Shown here piece by piece: positions 59,912 through 64,000 of a stretch of DNA of 64,000 nt (the first letter of the stretch is position 1; every line of letters starts with the position of its first letter). Source of the stretch: Rhodopseudomonas palustris. GTDB taxonomy: Bacteria; Pseudomonadota; Alphaproteobacteria; Rhizobiales; Xanthobacteraceae. The notes under the pieces were generated by a model. That model was not told the DNA's origin and did no database searches. It saw only the letters and a program-made list of their open reading frames with translations. The stretch spans positions 3,859,501 through 3,923,500 of the forward strand of contig NZ_CP041387.1 of NCBI RefSeq assembly GCF_007005445.1. Reading direction: 5' to 3'. Made by a program: the position numbers and the translations under genes.

Positions 59912-61468
59912 TCAGCCCTTGGCGATAGGCACCGCAACGAAGCGCGCCGCCGAGTCCGCGGTCTTCACCCGCATCAGCACGGTCTTCTTACCGTCCTTAC
60001 TGGCCGCAACCAGCGCGCTCCGAACATCGCCGGTGTTGGCGACCGTCTTGCCGCCGACATCGAGGATCACGTCGCCGGTGCGCAGGCCCTTGTCGGCGGC
60101 CGGGCCTTCGGGATCGACGCCGGTGACGACCACCCCGGCCTTGCCGGCACCGTCGACCTCGCCGGCCGGCACTACGCGCAGGCCGAGATAGGGTCGTCCG
60201 GGGTCGCGCTCGGCGCCGCCGTTGTCCGCGACTTTCTGATGATCACCGGGCATTTCGGCGAGCGTCAGATCGATGGTCCTGGACTGCCCGTTGTGCAGCA
60301 CGTCGAGCTTCACCGAGGAGCCCGGCGTGAGCGTGCTGATAGTGCGGGCAAGCGCGCGCGAATCCTTGACCTCCTTGCCATCGACCGCGGTGATCACATC
60401 GCCGGCCTTGATGCCGGCCTTCGCGGCCGGGCTGCCATCCTGCGGACTATCGACCAGTGCGCCGCGGGCCTGCTTCATGCCGAGGCTGTCGGCGATCTCG
60501 GCCGTCACCGGCTGCACCTGCACGCCAAGCCAGCCGCGGCTGACATAGCCCCTGTCCTTGAGCTGAGATACTACGAGTTTCGCCGTCGCCGCCGGGATGT
60601 CGAAGCCGATGCCGACCGAACCGCCGGACGGGGAGTAGATTGCGGTGTTGACGCCGATCACATTGCCGTTGGTATCGAACGCCGGACCGCCGGAATTGCC
60701 CTTGTTGATCGGCGCATCGATCTGCACGTAGTCGTCGTACGGGCCCGAGCCGATGTCACGACCACGCGCCGAAACGATGCCGGCCGTCACCGTGCCGCCG
60801 AGGCCGAACGGATTGCCGACCGCGATCACCCAATCGCCGACCCGCGCCGGGGAATCGGCGAAATTGACGTGCGGGAAATCGCTCTTGCCGTCGACCTTGA
60901 TCAACGCCAGATCGGTCTTGGGGTCGATACCGACGACCTTGGCGGTGTAGATGGTGCCGTCGTCGGTGGTCACCTGCACCGACTTGGCGTGATCGACCAC
61001 ATGATTGTTGGTCACCGCGTAGCCGTCGGCGGTGATGAAGAAGCCGGAACCTTCGCCGGTGATCGTCTGATGCCCCTTCGGCATGCCTTCGGGGCCACGG
61101 AAACCGAATTGACGCTCGAACTGCTGGAAGCCGCGCGGCAGGCGCATCTGATCGCCGTCACCATCGTCGCGCACCAGCGGCGTAACCTGGCGATCCTCGT
61201 CGATCTTGACCCGGACCGAAATCACCGCGGGCTTCACCTTGGCGACCAGATCGGCAAAGCCGGCCGGCGCCGGCTTGCCACCCTCGGCAGCGAAGGCCGG
61301 CGAAGTCAATGACGGCATCTCGCGGCTGAGAAATCCGGTGCCGCCGAGCGCCACCACCATGCTCAAGCCGGCAGCGGAAGCCAGCAGCGAGAGACGCCGC
61401 GGCCTCAACACTTTGCGGATATGAGCTTCGGTTTGAACTGATACGTGGTCGAAGTGGTCGCCTTCCAT
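59912..61468 (-). CDS. degP: DegP/HtrA-type serine protease with two PDZ domains
   Basis: A 518-residue periplasmic protease. An uncleaved or cleaved N-terminal signal helix (about 28-45, SLLASAAGLSMVVALGGTGF) is followed by the trypsin-like domain with His in TNNHVVDHAK, Asp in PKTDLALIKVDG and Ser in NKGNSGGPAFDTNG. Two PDZ domains follow (GWLGVQVQPVTAEIA and PYLGLRVVPAGE regions). HtrA proteases degrade or refold damaged envelope proteins. Several paralogues are normal in this family. The start at 61468 gives a short cytoplasmic lead before the signal. It is monocistronic with its own terminator. Confidence 0.94.
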   Translation of the reverse strand: MEGDHFDHVSVQTEAHIRKVLRPRRLSLLASAAGLSMVVALGGTGFLSREMPSLTSPAFAAEGGKPAPAGFADLVAKVKPAVISVRVKIDEDRQVTPLVRDDGDGDQMRLPRGFQQFERQFGFRGPEGMPKGHQTITGEGSGFFITADGYAVTNNHVVDHAKSVQVTTDDGTIYTAKVVGIDPKTDLALIKVDGKSDFPHVNFADSPARVGDWVIAVGNPFGLGGTVTAGIVSARGRDIGSGPYDDYVQIDAPINKGNSGGPAFDTNGNVIGVNTAIYSPSGGSVGIGFDIPAATAKLVVSQLKDRGYVSRGWLGVQVQPVTAEIADSLGMKQARGALVDSPQDGSPAAKAGIKAGDVITAVDGKEVKDSRALARTISTLTPGSSVKLDVLHNGQSRTIDLTLAEMPGDHQKVADNGGAERDPGRPYLGLRVVPAGEVDGAGKAGVVVTGVDPEGPAADKGLRTGDVILDVGGKTVANTGDVRSALVAASKDGKKTVLMRVKTADSAARFVAVPIAKG

Positions 61469-61706
61469 GACATGGTCTCCATCTGGTCGATCTCAGCGTG
61501 AATGATGCGACCGAATATAGGAGAGCGACCTTACGGCGAGCTGTTCCGGAAATTAACGTTCGGCAAGCTGCTATCACGCGCGCGCGAGGGACGACGTCGA
61601 TCAGCGCGGCGCAGCGTCTGCAGCAAACCGGTTACTTACGGACTCGTAAGACATGGCGACGAGAGAGCGATGGCGCGCGCCGCGGCACCCGCCGACTTCG
61701 GCACGC

Positions 61707-62195
61707 TCAGCGCCGCTTCATCGACACCGTGATCTGCCGGACGTCATTGCCTTGCGGCACGATCGTCACCGACTGCGACGCTCCGCGGGTCGCCACCGAC
61801 AGCGACGCGTTGAAGCCCGGTCCGCCGACCTGCGCCGAGATGCTGCCCCCACGCGCCGTGCCCGACACGTTGCCGGTGACGTTGCGGGTCGCCTCGCTCC
61901 AGGTGCCGGACAGGCGACCGCCGGTCTCTTCCACATTGCTGGAGATATCGAACTTGTAGCTGGCGCTGGCACAGGTCAGCTTCTGCTGCATCAGCCTTCC
62001 ACCGCCGCCCACCGCATAGGATGCACGGCAGCGGATCCGTTCCGCCGAGCCATCCGACATCTGCACCCGTCCCGACCCGGCCCAGTAGCCCGCCAGACCG
62101 TCGAACACGCCCGCGGCGACGCCAGCGGTCGGAGCGAACAGCAGCGCACCGGCGAAACCGGCAGCGACAATGGGAGCGGCGAAACGAACGGTCAT
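61707..62195 (-). CDS. Exported hypothetical protein
   Basis: A 162-residue protein with a signal peptide (PIVAAGFAGALLFAPTAGVA) and a mature beta-rich part: WAGSGRVQMSDGSAERIRCR, LTCASASYKFDISSNV, GGRLSGTWSEATRNVTGNVS, VTIVPQGNDVRQITVSMKRR. Two cysteines could form a disulphide. The repeating short strands suggest a lipocalin-like or beta-barrel fold. It is widespread in Bradyrhizobiaceae by impression and has no known function. Confidence 0.75.
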   Translation of the reverse strand: MTVRFAAPIVAAGFAGALLFAPTAGVAAGVFDGLAGYWAGSGRVQMSDGSAERIRCRASYAVGGGGRLMQQKLTCASASYKFDISSNVEETGGRLSGTWSEATRNVTGNVSGTARGGSISAQVGGPGFNASLSVATRGASQSVTIVPQGNDVRQITVSMKRR

Positions 62196-62303
62196 GGCGG
62201 GCCTCCGAGGGCGAACGACAGCATGCGGCGCAGAGCCCCGCCGCGCGGGTCTGGCACAACGATCGTGGCCGCAATCGGTTTCATCGGCCTGCCGGCCGCA
62301 TTC

Positions 62304-62588
62304 CTATCCGAGGAGCAGCGCGATCAGCGTACCGACGACCACGCCGGCGCAGGCTCCGGACAGCACGAAAACCGAACCCCACAACAGAAAATAGCCGATC
62401 ACCGCCCCAAGCGTCTTATCGAGATGATCGCCGTACATCCAGAACGACGCTGCACATCCGATCAGGACGACCGCGGCAGCCGCGACCCTAAACCACAGCG
62501 CCTGACGCGAGCCGCGCGCAACGAACCAAGCACCCCACCCGATCGCGGCGGCAAGCACAACCCAGGCGATGATCAAACGGACGGCCAT
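62304..62588 (-). CDS. Small three-helix membrane protein
   Basis: A 94-residue protein with three hydrophobic helices: LIIAWVVLAAAIGWGAWFVA, VAAAAVVLIGCAASFWMYG and a C-terminal one (LLWGSVFVLSGACAGVVVGT). A short loop DHLDKTLGA lies between the last two. It is not recognised as a known family. It has no signal peptide distinct from the first helix. It shares its strand with the exported protein at 61707, 108 bp downstream. Confidence 0.7.
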   Translation of the reverse strand: MAVRLIIAWVVLAAAIGWGAWFVARGSRQALWFRVAAAAVVLIGCAASFWMYGDHLDKTLGAVIGYFLLWGSVFVLSGACAGVVVGTLIALLLG

Positions 62589-62747
62589 GACGGTTCCCAG
62601 GGTACAGAGGACGGCCTACGCCGTGGAGTCGACGAACGGATGACGGATCGCCGCGGCCGCGGATTTCCACTACATTGTCTGCGCGCGGGCGTCCCCCTGC
62701 CGTGTCGTGAACCTTACGGAATTACCCTGCCGCCGATGTGATGGTGA

Positions 62748-64000
<1,253 letters not shown>

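Overview
The window reads as chromosomal DNA of a high-GC alphaproteobacterium of the Bradyrhizobiaceae/Nitrobacteraceae group, most likely Rhodopseudomonas (R. palustris-like). The pointers are a fused anthranilate synthase TrpE(G) with a rhizobial-style leaderless trpL attenuator, the order murA-DUF2948-hisD-UPF0262-phosphatase-maf-yacG-tRNA-Phe, TAXI-TRAP and Bug/TctC transport proteins, BA14K and DUF3551 proteins, HWE-type sensor kinases, alphaproteobacterial EcfG-type promoters and dispersed palindromic repeats typical of this family. Species assignment is inference.

Layout. 1-2230: trpE(G), reading out of the window, with its attenuator. 2320-2720: hicAB toxin-antitoxin pair. 2796-6952: methyltransferase, ABC1 kinase, small conserved proteins, OmpW porin with an FNR/FixK box, and a lipoprotein. 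7137-12824: propionyl-CoA synthetase, a frameshifted TPR/LprI-type protein, an SDR dehydrogenase and a B12-binding radical SAM protein. 12973-16562: a TAXI-TRAP uptake operon, divergent from an MFS transporter. 18025-23762: HWE kinase with receiver protein, PhoD phosphatase, a Bug-type binding protein and a degenerate EAL protein. 23791-30693: small exported proteins, Nudix, hotdog thioesterase, HAD phosphatase, a second receiver protein and a membrane histidine kinase.

30862-32302 is a roughly 1.4 kb, lower-GC mini-island bounded by a 14-bp direct repeat that matches the 3' end of tRNA-Phe. It carries unknown genes and no integrase. 32501-39061 is a mostly minus-strand housekeeping block (yacG, maf, an OLD/RecF-type ATPase, LMW phosphatase, UPF0262, hisD, DUF2948, murA). 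39220-40982 holds small envelope or stress proteins with EcfG-like promoters. tRNA-Thr lies at 41168-41242. 41402-48871 carries lipid, nucleotide and cofactor metabolism genes and a GGDEF cyclase.

48872-53218 is one minus-strand unit, ppk2-fabI-pta(MaoC)-ackA, that links acyl-phosphate and polyphosphate energetics. 53591-62588 holds a polytopic membrane protein, a BA14K protein with a perfect EcfG promoter, a trehalose-6-phosphate synthase fused to a membrane sensor-like N-terminus, a DUF2254 protein, a DegP/HtrA protease and two small envelope proteins. From 62748 a BmpA-type ABC ATPase runs off the right edge. No CRISPR array, rRNA, prophage or complete insertion sequence was seen. Functional calls rest on family motifs read by eye, not on database searches.
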